Made by a program: the position numbers and the translations under genes. DNA of 64,000 nucleotides from an uncultured Flavobacteriaceae bacterium (GTDB lineage: Bacteria; Bacteroidota; Bacteroidia; Flavobacteriales; Flavobacteriaceae): assembly GCA_938017825.1 (NCBI GenBank), contig CALIJE010000020.1:1-64000 (forward strand). Reading direction: 5' to 3'. This document shows, piece after piece, positions 55,882-64,000 of this stretch. Within the stretch, counting starts at the first letter, position 1. The number at the start of each line of letters is the position of its first letter. Under the pieces are notes generated by a model. That model was not told the DNA's origin, did no database searches, and saw only the letters and a list, made by a program, of their open reading frames with translations.

Positions 55882-56982
55882 ATGACGGCCAAAAACATAT
55901 CTAAGGGAATTTTAAGGGCAATCGGCATCATCGTGGCTATCGTATTGACCTTGTATTTTTTGTACGAAATACGATCAGTTCTCGCCTATTTGGCCATAGC
56001 TGCCGTAGTTGCTTTAATTGGAAGGCCAATAGTACTTTTTTTAAGAAGAAAGCTCAAATTCCCCAACCTTTTGGCGGTCATTGCCACTATGGTCTTGATG
56101 GTGGGCCTGCTAATCGGTATCATTGCCCTATTCGTTCCATTGATTTCAGAACAAGGCAAGAATCTATCGCTGTTGAACCTAGAGGCCTTACAGCAAAAAA
56201 TAAATGCGCTGTATATTGAAATCACCCAGTATTTTGGCGGTTCGCCTGCCACTGTGAACGAAATGCTAACGCAATCGGAGCTTGGCAAAAGTGTTCTCGA
56301 AAAATTGGATGTCGGCTTTATACCCAATTTCCTAAATTCATTTCTAGAAGTTCTCAGTAGCGCAAGTATTGGGTTGTTTTCCATACTTTTTATCTCATTC
56401 TTCTTTCTAAAGGACAGCAAATTATTTCAAAACGGACTCCTCATGTTCGTACCCAATGATAAGGAGACCGGCACGGTGAAGTCTATCGATAAAATCAATA
56501 ATCTCTTATCTAGATATTTCGTCGGACTTTTGCTTCAAATTTTTGTTTTGTTCATTATTTATACGGTAACCCTCTTTAGTGTTGGGGTAGAGAATGCAAT
56601 TGTTATCGCATTTTTATGCGCCCTTTTTAATGTGATTCCGTATGTCGGCCCCATCATCGGGGGAGTACTCATGATCGTGCTCACTATGACCAGTTTTTTA
56701 GGTATGGATTTCAGTACGGTGATACTGCCAAAAGCAGGTTATGTTTTGATCGGATTGGTGGCTGGCCAAATCGTTGATAATTTTGTTTCCCAGCCCATTA
56801 TTTTTTCGAATAGCGTAAAGTCACACCCCCTTGAAATTTTCTTGGTCATCATTATCGCTGGACTCCTTTTTGGGGTAGTCGGGATGATCGTCGCGGTACC
56901 CGGCTACACTGCAATAAAGGTAATATTGAAGGAGTTTTTGTCTGAAAACAAGCTCGTAAAATCGTTAACTCATAATTTATAG
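55882..56982 (+). CDS. AI-2E family transporter
   Basis: A 366-residue polytopic membrane protein with about eight hydrophobic segments. The reading frame is open further upstream (from 55729), but that part overlaps the DUF4159 gene, and the ATG at 55882, just after its stop, gives the normal family length and an N-terminal helix. The family pattern FNVIPYVGPIIGGVLMI and the C-terminal PGYTAIKVILKEF are present. Members export or import small molecules, or act as Na+/H+ antiporters in some bacteria. The substrate here is unknown. Confidence 0.86.
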   Translation: MTAKNISKGILRAIGIIVAIVLTLYFLYEIRSVLAYLAIAAVVALIGRPIVLFLRRKLKFPNLLAVIATMVLMVGLLIGIIALFVPLISEQGKNLSLLNLEALQQKINALYIEITQYFGGSPATVNEMLTQSELGKSVLEKLDVGFIPNFLNSFLEVLSSASIGLFSILFISFFFLKDSKLFQNGLLMFVPNDKETGTVKSIDKINNLLSRYFVGLLLQIFVLFIIYTVTLFSVGVENAIVIAFLCALFNVIPYVGPIIGGVLMIVLTMTSFLGMDFSTVILPKAGYVLIGLVAGQIVDNFVSQPIIFSNSVKSHPLEIFLVIIIAGLLFGVVGMIVAVPGYTAIKVILKEFLSENKLVKSLTHNL

Positions 56983-56989
56983 TAAAAGT

Positions 56990-58168
56990 TTGAATACTAA
57001 TATATTAAAAACTGATATTCAATCTTTTATATTTAAAAATGAGACTGTTGATATTGCTTCTATATTGTTTAAAAAGACACTTTTCGTAGAGGTTACGAAT
57101 CGTGAGCTTGTAGCACAATTGGAAGCACGCAGAAAGTGTAGAAAAAAACTACCGACCTGGTATAACAGCCCGAACATATATTACCCAAGCAAACTTCAAA
57201 TCGAACAAACTTCTTCAGAAGTCACCGCAGCATACAAAACCAATTTGGTCAGCGGAAAATGCCTGGTAGATCTCACAGGGGGATTCGGTGTTGACAGTTA
57301 CTTTTTTAGTAGAAAAATAGAGCAGGTTTTTCATTGTGAAATAGCGGAAGAATTATCCAGAATAGCAAGTCATAATTTTGGTGTTCTAAAAAGAAAGAAC
57401 ATCACCCAAATTCCTAAGGATGGTATTTCGTTCTTGACCTCACAAAATCTTTCAGTTGATTGGGTATATATTGACCCCTCAAGAAGAAATGAATTCAAGG
57501 GAAAAGTATTTCAACTAGCCGATTGCACCCCGCATATTGTAAAACATTTGAATCTTATTTTTGAGAAATCGAAAAACCTTCTCATCAAAACTTCCCCACT
57601 TTTGGATATCAGCATGGGAATTTCAGAACTTGGCCAGGTGGCTGAAATTCATATTGTCGCAGTAGACAATGAGGTTAAGGAATTGCTTTGGGTACTTAAG
57701 AAAGGGTTCAATGGGCATACTGAGATCAAGACTATCAATATTCAAAAAAAATCGTTACAAAAATTCGACTTCACACGTTCAAAGGAAAAAACAGCTGTTT
57801 CAAAATTTTCAGAACCCCTCACCTATTTGTACGAGCCAAATGCTGCGCTGATGAAATCGGGCGCTTTTCGAATAATCGGTGAGCGGCTAAAGCTTTCAAA
57901 ACTACATACGAATACACACCTATATACCTCTAATCAATTAATTGAATTCCCGGGCAGGCGTTTCAAGATAATGGCATCATATCCATTTAACCTTCGCATA
58001 CTAAAAAAATTACGCCTTCAAAAAGCCAACATCACCACCAGAAATTTTCCACATTCCGTTGCGTATCTAAGAAAGAAACTCAAAATCGAAGAAGGCGGCG
58101 AAATTTTCCTGTTCTTTCTAATCAATAAAGATGATGACCTTGTAATGGTTCAGTGCAAAAAATTCTAA
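56990..58168 (+). CDS. THUMP-like class I SAM-dependent methyltransferase
   Basis: A 392-residue protein with a TTG start. The first 75 residues form a helical region with ARRKCRKKLPTWY. A Rossmann methyltransferase core then begins LVDLTGGFGVDSYFFSRK (SAM-binding motif I) and includes VDWVYIDPSRRNE (the DPSRR motif typical of the THUMP-like group). The C-terminal part resembles the THUMP-like domain. An RNA substrate is likely from family similarity, but the modified base is not known. It follows the AI-2E gene after 7 bases, so the two are probably co-transcribed. Confidence 0.82.
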   Translation: MNTNILKTDIQSFIFKNETVDIASILFKKTLFVEVTNRELVAQLEARRKCRKKLPTWYNSPNIYYPSKLQIEQTSSEVTAAYKTNLVSGKCLVDLTGGFGVDSYFFSRKIEQVFHCEIAEELSRIASHNFGVLKRKNITQIPKDGISFLTSQNLSVDWVYIDPSRRNEFKGKVFQLADCTPHIVKHLNLIFEKSKNLLIKTSPLLDISMGISELGQVAEIHIVAVDNEVKELLWVLKKGFNGHTEIKTINIQKKSLQKFDFTRSKEKTAVSKFSEPLTYLYEPNAALMKSGAFRIIGERLKLSKLHTNTHLYTSNQLIEFPGRRFKIMASYPFNLRILKKLRLQKANITTRNFPHSVAYLRKKLKIEEGGEIFLFFLINKDDDLVMVQCKKF

Positions 58169-58549
58169 AAAGGCTACTATCATCAAAAAAGGCGACCAAA
58201 ATTGCGCAACTCAAACGATGTAGAAACACGAACTCAAACGTTTTAGTTCCTATAAAAATGCTCACAAATTGATCTTTATTTGTGACAAGAAAATTGACCG
58301 CTAATAGATCGGATTGTTGATTATCTCTTTCAAAACAATAACAAACATGGGGGTTACGAGTTTTTTAAGCGACTATTTAGATTGTTAATATGTTCCAAAT
58401 AATGTTAAAATTTTAAGGATTCTTTGTATTTTTTTCCTATAATTTTGTTATTATTACAGCTTGGTTTGGTTTTATTTAACAGTTAAGCGGGCCTTTTCAC
58501 CTATCTAGAACCTTTCTCTCTTAAATTAATTTAAACTAACAAACAAACA
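58169..58549 (+). promoter_or_regulatory. 381-base regulatory gap before susC
   Basis: AT-rich, non-coding. It holds a perfect 8-bp inverted repeat at 58262-58285 and a -7-type match TAATTTTG at 58440-58447, but the nearest TTG is only 13 bases upstream of it. The leader to the susC start would be about 95 bases. No anti-sigma or regulator gene lies in the gap. Confidence 0.4.
58262..58285. repeat. Inverted repeat, possible operator upstream of susC
   Basis: TCACAAAT (58262-58269) and ATTTGTGA (58278-58285) are perfect complements around an 8-base spacer. No T-run follows, which argues against a terminator for the methyltransferase gene. Confidence 0.5.
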
Positions 58550-61500
58550 ATGATTATGAATCAAAAACGTGATTTCAGTTCGTTGAAACCTAAAGCAAAG
58601 ATGTCTTCTTATGCGCTTGGGTTTCTTACGATGCTATTTTGCATGGGTACGCAACTCGCTCAGGCAAATTCGACGACAATTTTGGAAAACGGTGTTATTG
58701 CCGATCCAATTCAATCTACCATTACGGGTACGGTAACCGATGATACCGGGGCTCCACTTCCTGGAGCGAACGTATTGGTAAAAGGAACAACTAATGGTAC
58801 GCAGACCGATTTTGACGGTAACTATACCATTACTGCCGATAGTGATGCGACATTGGTCATCAGTTATATCGGCTTTGCAACTCAAGAAGTTGCAGTTGAT
58901 GGACAATCCACTATCAATATAAGTATGGCCGAGGACGCCAATCAGTTGAGCGAGGTGGTTGTTTTGGGTTATGCTTCCCAAACAAGAGGTGATGTAACGG
59001 GTTCCGTTGCTTCGGTTGATCTTGAAGAAGCGACCAAGGCGCCTATCGTCAATGCTGCTGAAGCCCTAGAAGGTAGGGTAACCGGTGTTACGGTTATCAA
59101 TAACGCAAACCCGGGTGCAGCTCCTAAAATCAACATTCGTGGTTTCGGTACAAGTAACAATACCAATCCCTTATATATAATTGACGGGGTACAGACAGAT
59201 AACCCTTCGGTATTGAATAGTATCAACCCGAACGACATCGCACAGATGAACGTTCTTAAAGATGGTGCTGCGGCCATTTATGGTGCAAGGGCATCTAACG
59301 GTGTTGTCATCATAACAACAAAAGGTGGTGGTTACAATATGGCCAAGCCTTCGATATCGGTTGATATGTATGCCGGTAATTCGAAAGCTGTAAATGTGCC
59401 AGAATTGCTCAACGCACAGCAGCACGGTGATATGTTGTTCCAAAGTTTCGCGAACGACGGTACGCCATTCGACCATCCACAATATGGGAACGGTGCTTCC
59501 GCTGTAGTGCCTTCTTCCTTACAAGGCTATACGCGAGTTGTGTCGTACAATCCTATTGTTAGAGGGCCAGCTTCTGCAGCTGTTACCCCAGGAGGAACCG
59601 ATTGGATGGACGCCATTCTAAGAAGTGCGGCTACACAAAGTGCTTCCATCAGCGTTCAAAACGGTGGTGAAACCGGTAAATATTTACTCTCTGCCTCTTA
59701 TTTGAACAGAGATGGTATTCAAATCAACACAGGTTTCAAACAAGGTATTACCAGATTAAACTCCGAGTTTAAGTTAGGAGAAAGAGTTCGAATTGGTGAG
59801 CACCTTACCGCATCATTCTCCGATGCTGTTAATGGTAACCAGATCAACCCTGCATTAAGAAGCAGCCCATTGATTCCTTTATATGATGATGAAGGACGAT
59901 TTGCTGGTACAGGTGCGCAAGGAACTGGTAACTCTAGAAGTCCGTTGGCACTATTGGAAAGAGGTAAAGACAACTTTAACAGATTATTCCGTTTGTTCGG
60001 TGATGTTTATGTTTCTGCTGAATTATTTGATGGCTTAACTGCCAAATCAACCTTTGCCGGTACGCTTGAAGCCTTCAATAGTAGATCTTTCCAAGCGTTG
60101 GATCCTGAGCATGGCGAGCCATTGGGAACAAATACCTTAACAGAAGGTACCAATGATGGGTATAGCTGGACATGGACTAATACCTTAAACTATACAAAGG
60201 TTTTTGGTGAGCATAACATCAACGCCATCGTAGGTGTTGAAGCCTTAAAGGATAGAAACAAAGGAAATCAAATCAGTAGAGACGGATTCCTTTTCGAAAC
60301 ACCAGATTTCTACCTTTTGGAAAATGGTAGTGGTACACCTAACGTAGCATTTGCCTATGACGGTTCCAACTCCCTATTCTCGGTTTTCGGAACTGCAAAT
60401 TACAACTATGCCGGTAAGTACTTTTTAACGGCTACCGTTCGTAATGATACATCATCACGTTTCTTGGGAGATAACAAGAGCGATACCTTCCCATCATTCA
60501 GTGCAGGTTGGTTGATCAGTAATGAAGATTTCTTTCCACAGGATGGTGCGATAAGCAGATTAAAACTGAAAGGTTCTTGGGGTCAATTGGGTAACCAAAC
60601 CTTACCAGCAAGTAACCCAACGATCAATATTTCTGCCTTGAGCGAAGGTTTGGCAAACTATGCCATTAATGGTGCCAGTATCAGTACCGGTGCAATTCTT
60701 AGAGATGTTGGTAACCCGAATCTAAAGTGGGAAACGAGTGTCGCCACCAACTTTGGTATCGAATTAGGTCTTTTGGACAACGCCTTCAATATTGGATTTG
60801 AATATTTCAACATTGAGACCCAAGATTTGATTACACGTGACAATAGCCAGATTAGTACAACAGCTATCGATGCTGCTGCACCATTGGTTAACTTAGGAAC
60901 TGTAGCCAATACAGGTTTTGATCTAAGTCTTGGATATGAAAATGATACTGACTCTGGATTCTCTTACGGAATTCAAGCCAACATTTCCAAGTACAAGAAC
61001 GAGGTAAAAGAGTTGATCAGCGAATTTCAAACCGGTAATAGCGGATTTAGAGGTGGAGCTGTAACAAGAACAGAAGTTGGTCGTCCCATTTCTTCTTTCT
61101 ATGGAAGACAAGTAACCGGTTTCGACAGTGCTGGTAGATTTACCTATGAAGATGTGAATGGTGATGGAACGATCGATGATACCGATCGTAAGTATATTGG
61201 ATCACCGCATCCAGATTTCACTTTCGGTCTAAACTTTAATGTAGGGTACAAAGGTGTTGATCTTACGGCCTTCTTTACTGGCTCGCAAGGAAACGACATT
61301 TACAACTATGAGAAAATCTTTACTGATTTCCCAACTTTCGTAAATGGTAACAGAAGTACTAGAGTATTGGATTCTTGGACTCCAACGAACACCAATGCTA
61401 CACTTCCTGCCTTGAGCAACTCAATTCAAAACGCTGAAACACAACCAAATTCATATTTTGTTGAAGATGGTTCGTTCATCCGTTTGAAAAACCTTCAACT

Positions 61501-61708
61501 AGGTTATACGTTACCAAGCGACATTACGGAGAAAATTGGAATGGATACATTTAGAGTATACGTACAAGGCTCTAACTTGTTCACAATTACCGATTATCAA
61601 GGATTCGACCCAGAAATCATATCAAATGATAACTTAACTTTGGGCGTGGATAGCAACATTTATCCGCAAGCAAGAATTTTAACTTTAGGCGTTAACTTAA
61701 AATTGTAA
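58550..61708 (+). CDS. SusC/RagA-type TonB-dependent outer membrane transporter
   Basis: A 1052-residue outer-membrane nutrient importer. After an export signal (about 16-37, SSYALGFLTMLFCMG) there is a carboxypeptidase-like CNA-B domain (ITGTVTDDTGAPLPGANVLV to about 118), the SusC plug domain with VTGVTVINNANPGAAP, NIRGFG and LYIIDGV, then NVLKDGAAAIYGARASNGVV typical of SusC, and a 22-strand barrel ending in ARILTLGVNLKL. Start 58550 is used; 58556 is also possible. The SusD partner begins 4 bases later. The substrate is not known, since no glycoside hydrolase lies in the window. A glycan or peptide is imported using TonB energy. Confidence 0.93.
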   Translation: MIMNQKRDFSSLKPKAKMSSYALGFLTMLFCMGTQLAQANSTTILENGVIADPIQSTITGTVTDDTGAPLPGANVLVKGTTNGTQTDFDGNYTITADSDATLVISYIGFATQEVAVDGQSTINISMAEDANQLSEVVVLGYASQTRGDVTGSVASVDLEEATKAPIVNAAEALEGRVTGVTVINNANPGAAPKINIRGFGTSNNTNPLYIIDGVQTDNPSVLNSINPNDIAQMNVLKDGAAAIYGARASNGVVIITTKGGGYNMAKPSISVDMYAGNSKAVNVPELLNAQQHGDMLFQSFANDGTPFDHPQYGNGASAVVPSSLQGYTRVVSYNPIVRGPASAAVTPGGTDWMDAILRSAATQSASISVQNGGETGKYLLSASYLNRDGIQINTGFKQGITRLNSEFKLGERVRIGEHLTASFSDAVNGNQINPALRSSPLIPLYDDEGRFAGTGAQGTGNSRSPLALLERGKDNFNRLFRLFGDVYVSAELFDGLTAKSTFAGTLEAFNSRSFQALDPEHGEPLGTNTLTEGTNDGYSWTWTNTLNYTKVFGEHNINAIVGVEALKDRNKGNQISRDGFLFETPDFYLLENGSGTPNVAFAYDGSNSLFSVFGTANYNYAGKYFLTATVRNDTSSRFLGDNKSDTFPSFSAGWLISNEDFFPQDGAISRLKLKGSWGQLGNQTLPASNPTINISALSEGLANYAINGASISTGAILRDVGNPNLKWETSVATNFGIELGLLDNAFNIGFEYFNIETQDLITRDNSQISTTAIDAAAPLVNLGTVANTGFDLSLGYENDTDSGFSYGIQANISKYKNEVKELISEFQTGNSGFRGGAVTRTEVGRPISSFYGRQVTGFDSAGRFTYEDVNGDGTIDDTDRKYIGSPHPDFTFGLNFNVGYKGVDLTAFFTGSQGNDIYNYEKIFTDFPTFVNGNRSTRVLDSWTPTNTNATLPALSNSIQNAETQPNSYFVEDGSFIRLKNLQLGYTLPSDITEKIGMDTFRVYVQGSNLFTITDYQGFDPEIISNDNLTLGVDSNIYPQARILTLGVNLKL

Positions 61709-61712
61709 AAAA

Positions 61713-63401
61713 ATGAAAAAGAGATTTATTTATTCATTAATGCTTTGCGTTACATTGATTGCATGTAGCGATGAGTTTACCACTGTGCCAGCTGTTGGTG
61801 CATTGAGTGACGAAGCAGTGGCCAATGAGCAAGGTGTTGACCTGCTGCTTATCGGAGCCTATTCTACATTAGATGGTATCCGAAATAATTTAGCTGGTAA
61901 CGGTTTCGCTGCCAGTGGTGATAACTGGTGGCTTGATGTATTGTCGGATGACGCCCACAAAGGGAGTACCGACGGTGACCAAGCCGATTTATTCGAAGTG
62001 GAAACCTATAACTGGGCCACGGGTAATCCTTATATCTTAGGTAGATGGTCTTCTATCTTTGCCGGGGTGAATCGATCAAATGCCGTTATCGCACTTATTG
62101 CGACCATTGAAGGTGCCGACTTAACTGGAAAACTTGCGGAAGCAAGATTCTTGAGAGGGCATTTTAACTTCGAACTTCAGAGAATGTACGGTAACGTGCC
62201 CTATATATCGGAAGAGAATTATGCGAATACAGAATTCAACCAGCCAAATCCCGGTCCTATTTGGGATCAAATCGAAGCTGATTTTCAATTCGCTATAGAC
62301 AACCTTCCGGCGACTCAAGCAGATGTTGGGCGACCAACTTCTTGGGCGGCAAAAGCGTATATGGGCAAAGTTCACTTACAGCAAACCGACTATGCAACTG
62401 CATTGCCTTTCTTTACGGATGTCATCAATAATGGTCCTTATTCCCTGCAAGCAGAATTTGTCTCAAATTTTGAGAGTTCAGGAGAGAACGGATCTGAATC
62501 TGTATTTACCATTCAGTTTACTGCTGATGGTGGTCAATCATTGAACGGTAATAGAGGTGGTGTTCTAAACTACCCTAACCCAGGTCCATTTGGATCATGT
62601 TGTGGTTTCTATCAGCCAACCCAAGATTTGGTCAATGCCTTTCAAACTGGTGCTGATGGTCTTCCTCTTTTGGATACCTTCAACCAAACCGATGTGGCGA
62701 ATGACTATGGCTTGGAAGATGCGGATCCCTTCACGCCTCATGCAGGTCCATTAGATCCTAGATTGGATTACACTGTAGGTAGGCGAGGAATCGATTACAA
62801 CCGTTTCGGTACCTTCCCAGGACACTCTTGGATTCGTGCGACCTTCGCCGACATCTCTGGACCGTATCTTCCTGCGAAAAATGTTTACCAATCGGGAGAC
62901 GATGTTAATCAAGGAACAGGTGGCTGGGGACAGCAGCATTCTGGTATCAACTATCACATCATTCGATTTGCGGATGTATTGTTAATGGGTGCCGAGGCCG
63001 CTGCAGAAACTGGCGATATAGGAAATGCGTTGACATGGGTCAACCTAGTTCGTAATAGAGCTAAGAATATGACCTACGTTCAGAATGAGGCCGGTACCGG
63101 ACCCGCAGCAAACTATGTAATTGAACCATATGCTGCTTTTGCCGATGCTGCCGAGGCTGTAAAAGCTGTACGTCATGAGCGTAGATTAGAGTTAGGTATG
63201 GAAGGTAACCGTTTGTTCGACATCAGAAGATGGGGCAACGGAGTTCAGATCATTAACGATTATATCGCTAATGAGACAAGAACAATCTCCAATTTTGGTC
63301 CTAAAACAAATCCGTACGAAGCTAAGCACGATTTGTTGCCAATACCTCTTAATGCTATCGATTTAAGTGGTGGTATTCTTACACAGAATCCTGGTTACTA
63401 A
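61713..63401 (+). CDS. RagB/SusD family surface lipoprotein
   Basis: A 562-residue substrate-binding lid for the SusC barrel. It has a lipoprotein signal (KRFIYSLMLCVTLIACSDE, Cys19). The SusD N-terminal TPR-like region includes YNWATGNPYILGRW and LAEARFLRGHFNFELQRMYGNVPYI. The C-terminal SusD_RagB domain has IIRFADVLLMGAEAAAE, VRHERRLELGMEGNRLFDIRRWG and the closing DLLPIPLNAID and NPGY. It is followed by a clear terminator, so susC-susD form one unit. Confidence 0.93.
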   Translation: MKKRFIYSLMLCVTLIACSDEFTTVPAVGALSDEAVANEQGVDLLLIGAYSTLDGIRNNLAGNGFAASGDNWWLDVLSDDAHKGSTDGDQADLFEVETYNWATGNPYILGRWSSIFAGVNRSNAVIALIATIEGADLTGKLAEARFLRGHFNFELQRMYGNVPYISEENYANTEFNQPNPGPIWDQIEADFQFAIDNLPATQADVGRPTSWAAKAYMGKVHLQQTDYATALPFFTDVINNGPYSLQAEFVSNFESSGENGSESVFTIQFTADGGQSLNGNRGGVLNYPNPGPFGSCCGFYQPTQDLVNAFQTGADGLPLLDTFNQTDVANDYGLEDADPFTPHAGPLDPRLDYTVGRRGIDYNRFGTFPGHSWIRATFADISGPYLPAKNVYQSGDDVNQGTGGWGQQHSGINYHIIRFADVLLMGAEAAAETGDIGNALTWVNLVRNRAKNMTYVQNEAGTGPAANYVIEPYAAFADAAEAVKAVRHERRLELGMEGNRLFDIRRWGNGVQIINDYIANETRTISNFGPKTNPYEAKHDLLPIPLNAIDLSGGILTQNPGY

Positions 63402-63423
63402 GATCAGTATTAAACAAAAGATG

Positions 63424-63452
63424 AGCGGGTCGTTATACGGCCCGCTTTTTTT
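63424..63452 (+). terminator. Rho-independent terminator after the SusC/SusD pair
   Basis: A 10-bp stem with one G-T pair (63424-63433 with 63437-63446) around a TAT loop, followed by a run of T to 63452. It lies 22 bases after the susD stop codon. Confidence 0.85.
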
Positions 63453-63458
63453 ATTCCC

Positions 63459-63492
63459 TTGTTTTACCAACCACAAAATTGAAGTATCTTTA
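63459..63492 (+). promoter_or_regulatory. Candidate promoter for the FG-GAP repeat lipoprotein gene
   Basis: TTG at 63459-63461, a 23-base spacer and TATCTTTA at 63485-63492, one mismatch from TAnnTTTG. The ATG follows 18 bases later. It would give this gene transcription independent of susCD. Confidence 0.45.
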
Positions 63493-63510
63493 AATCTTGA
63501 AATCTACTAA

Positions 63511-64000
63511 ATGAAAAAGTACATTTTGTATTTCTTCGCTGCCGTTGGGTTGTATTCCTGTACTACCGAATCGCCCACCAATACACTTTTCGTAAAGGTT
63601 GCAGCTGAAGCATCTGGCCTACACTTTAACAACCAGCTCACCGAGAACGACTCTATGAACATTATTGACAACGAGTTCGTGTACAATGGTGCAGGTGTGG
63701 CCCTGGGCGACCTGAACAACGATGGCCTTGACGATATTTTTTTTACTGGGAATCAGGTACCCAATAAATTATTCTTGAATTCCGGGGAACTGAAATTCAA
63801 GGATATTTCGAACATTGCGCAAATCACAAAACCAGACACCCTCCAATGGTCGTCCGGAGCGACCATCATAGACATTAACCTTGATGGTTTAATGGATATC
63901 TACGTGTGCAATACCTTTCGTAAACCCGAGGCGCAACGAGCCAATTTCCTATACATCAACCAAGGAAACAATGCAGACGGAATACCAACATTTAAAGATA
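63511..64000 (+). CDS. FG-GAP/VCBS repeat lipoprotein (3' end missing)
   Basis: The reading frame runs from ATG 63511 to the window end. The first 17 residues form a lipoprotein signal (KKYILYFFAAVGLYSC). The mature part shows FG-GAP/VCBS-type calcium-binding repeats: GAGVALGDLNNDGLDDIFFTG and a second copy in IIDINLDGLMDIYVCN, with Asp-rich loops. Such proteins are often paired with SusC/SusD and include CRTAC1/ASPIC-UnbV-type forms that bind glycans or proteins at the surface. The 163 residues visible are not enough to tell which. A terminator and a separate promoter-like site precede it. Confidence 0.85.
   Translation, partial: MKKYILYFFAAVGLYSCTTESPTNTLFVKVAAEASGLHFNNQLTENDSMNIIDNEFVYNGAGVALGDLNNDGLDDIFFTGNQVPNKLFLNSGELKFKDISNIAQITKPDTLQWSSGATIIDINLDGLMDIYVCNTFRKPEAQRANFLYINQGNNADGIPTFKD

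Noticed and set aside
58262-58285. A CRP-type operator.
   Set aside because: The half-sites are in the reverse arrangement to TGTGA-N6-TCACA and the spacer differs, so only an inverted repeat of unknown role is claimed.

Overview
The window comes from a member of the Bacteroidota, most likely a marine Flavobacteriaceae in the Maribacter/Zobellia/Arenibacter range (the genus is an inference). The support is a type IX secretion C-terminal sorting domain, a SusC/SusD pair, BshA (bacillithiol synthesis), flavobacterial LptD and TamB, low GC (about 40 percent by eye), weak ribosome binding sites, and several promoter-like sites matching the Bacteroidota TTG-N17-23-TAnnTTTG pattern. No rRNA, tRNA, CRISPR array or insertion sequence was seen.

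Positions 1-30514 form a large surface polysaccharide locus. It opens with the 3' part of a secreted multi-domain Ig/PKD protein. Next come four genes for acidic sugar nucleotides: UDP-GlcA 4-epimerase, UDP-HexNAc 4-epimerase, UDP-Glc dehydrogenase and UDP-HexNAcA dehydrogenase. A reversed polysaccharide deacetylase and a surface beta-helix lipoprotein follow. Then come gmd and fcl (GDP-L-fucose), a Wzx-type flippase, a run of glycosyltransferases, an acyltransferase, a Wzy-like polymerase, a reversed methyltransferase, a WbpV-like reductase/epimerase, a NodU-type carbamoyltransferase and a WecA/WbpL-type initiating phosphoglycosyltransferase. Together these predict a large Wzx/Wzy-made, uronic-acid-rich, fucosylated, possibly O-acetylated, methylated and carbamoylated polysaccharide. 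No Wza/Wzc export genes are present in the window.

Positions 30596-45045 hold envelope and housekeeping genes. On the minus strand are an OmpA-family protein, a small lipoprotein overlapping bshA, a GH3 (NagZ-like)-serine hydrolase fusion, a conserved hypothetical protein, a two-gene Fe-S electron-transfer unit, an MCE/MlaD protein and an N-acetylmuramoyl-L-alanine amidase. Divergent from the amidase lies lptD, followed by ridA.

Positions 45049-58168 carry an N-acetylglucosamine kinase-like gene, gap and pfkA (glycolysis), tamB, then tsaD and rsmE (tRNA and rRNA modification), a DUF1223 protein, a DUF4159 protein, an AI-2E family transporter and a THUMP-like methyltransferase.

Positions 58550-64000 begin a nutrient uptake locus: a SusC/SusD pair closed by a clear terminator, then the 5' part of an FG-GAP/VCBS repeat lipoprotein with its own promoter-like site, cut by the window end.

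The most unusual items are: an abrupt GC drop inside the first gene; one Ig-like repeat family shared by two surface proteins that flank the sugar-nucleotide cassette; a pair of paralogous GT4-like enzymes in which both glutamates of the EX7E motif are replaced; an unassigned glycosyltransferase-like protein; and long non-coding leaders with inverted repeats before the carbamoyltransferase and before susC.
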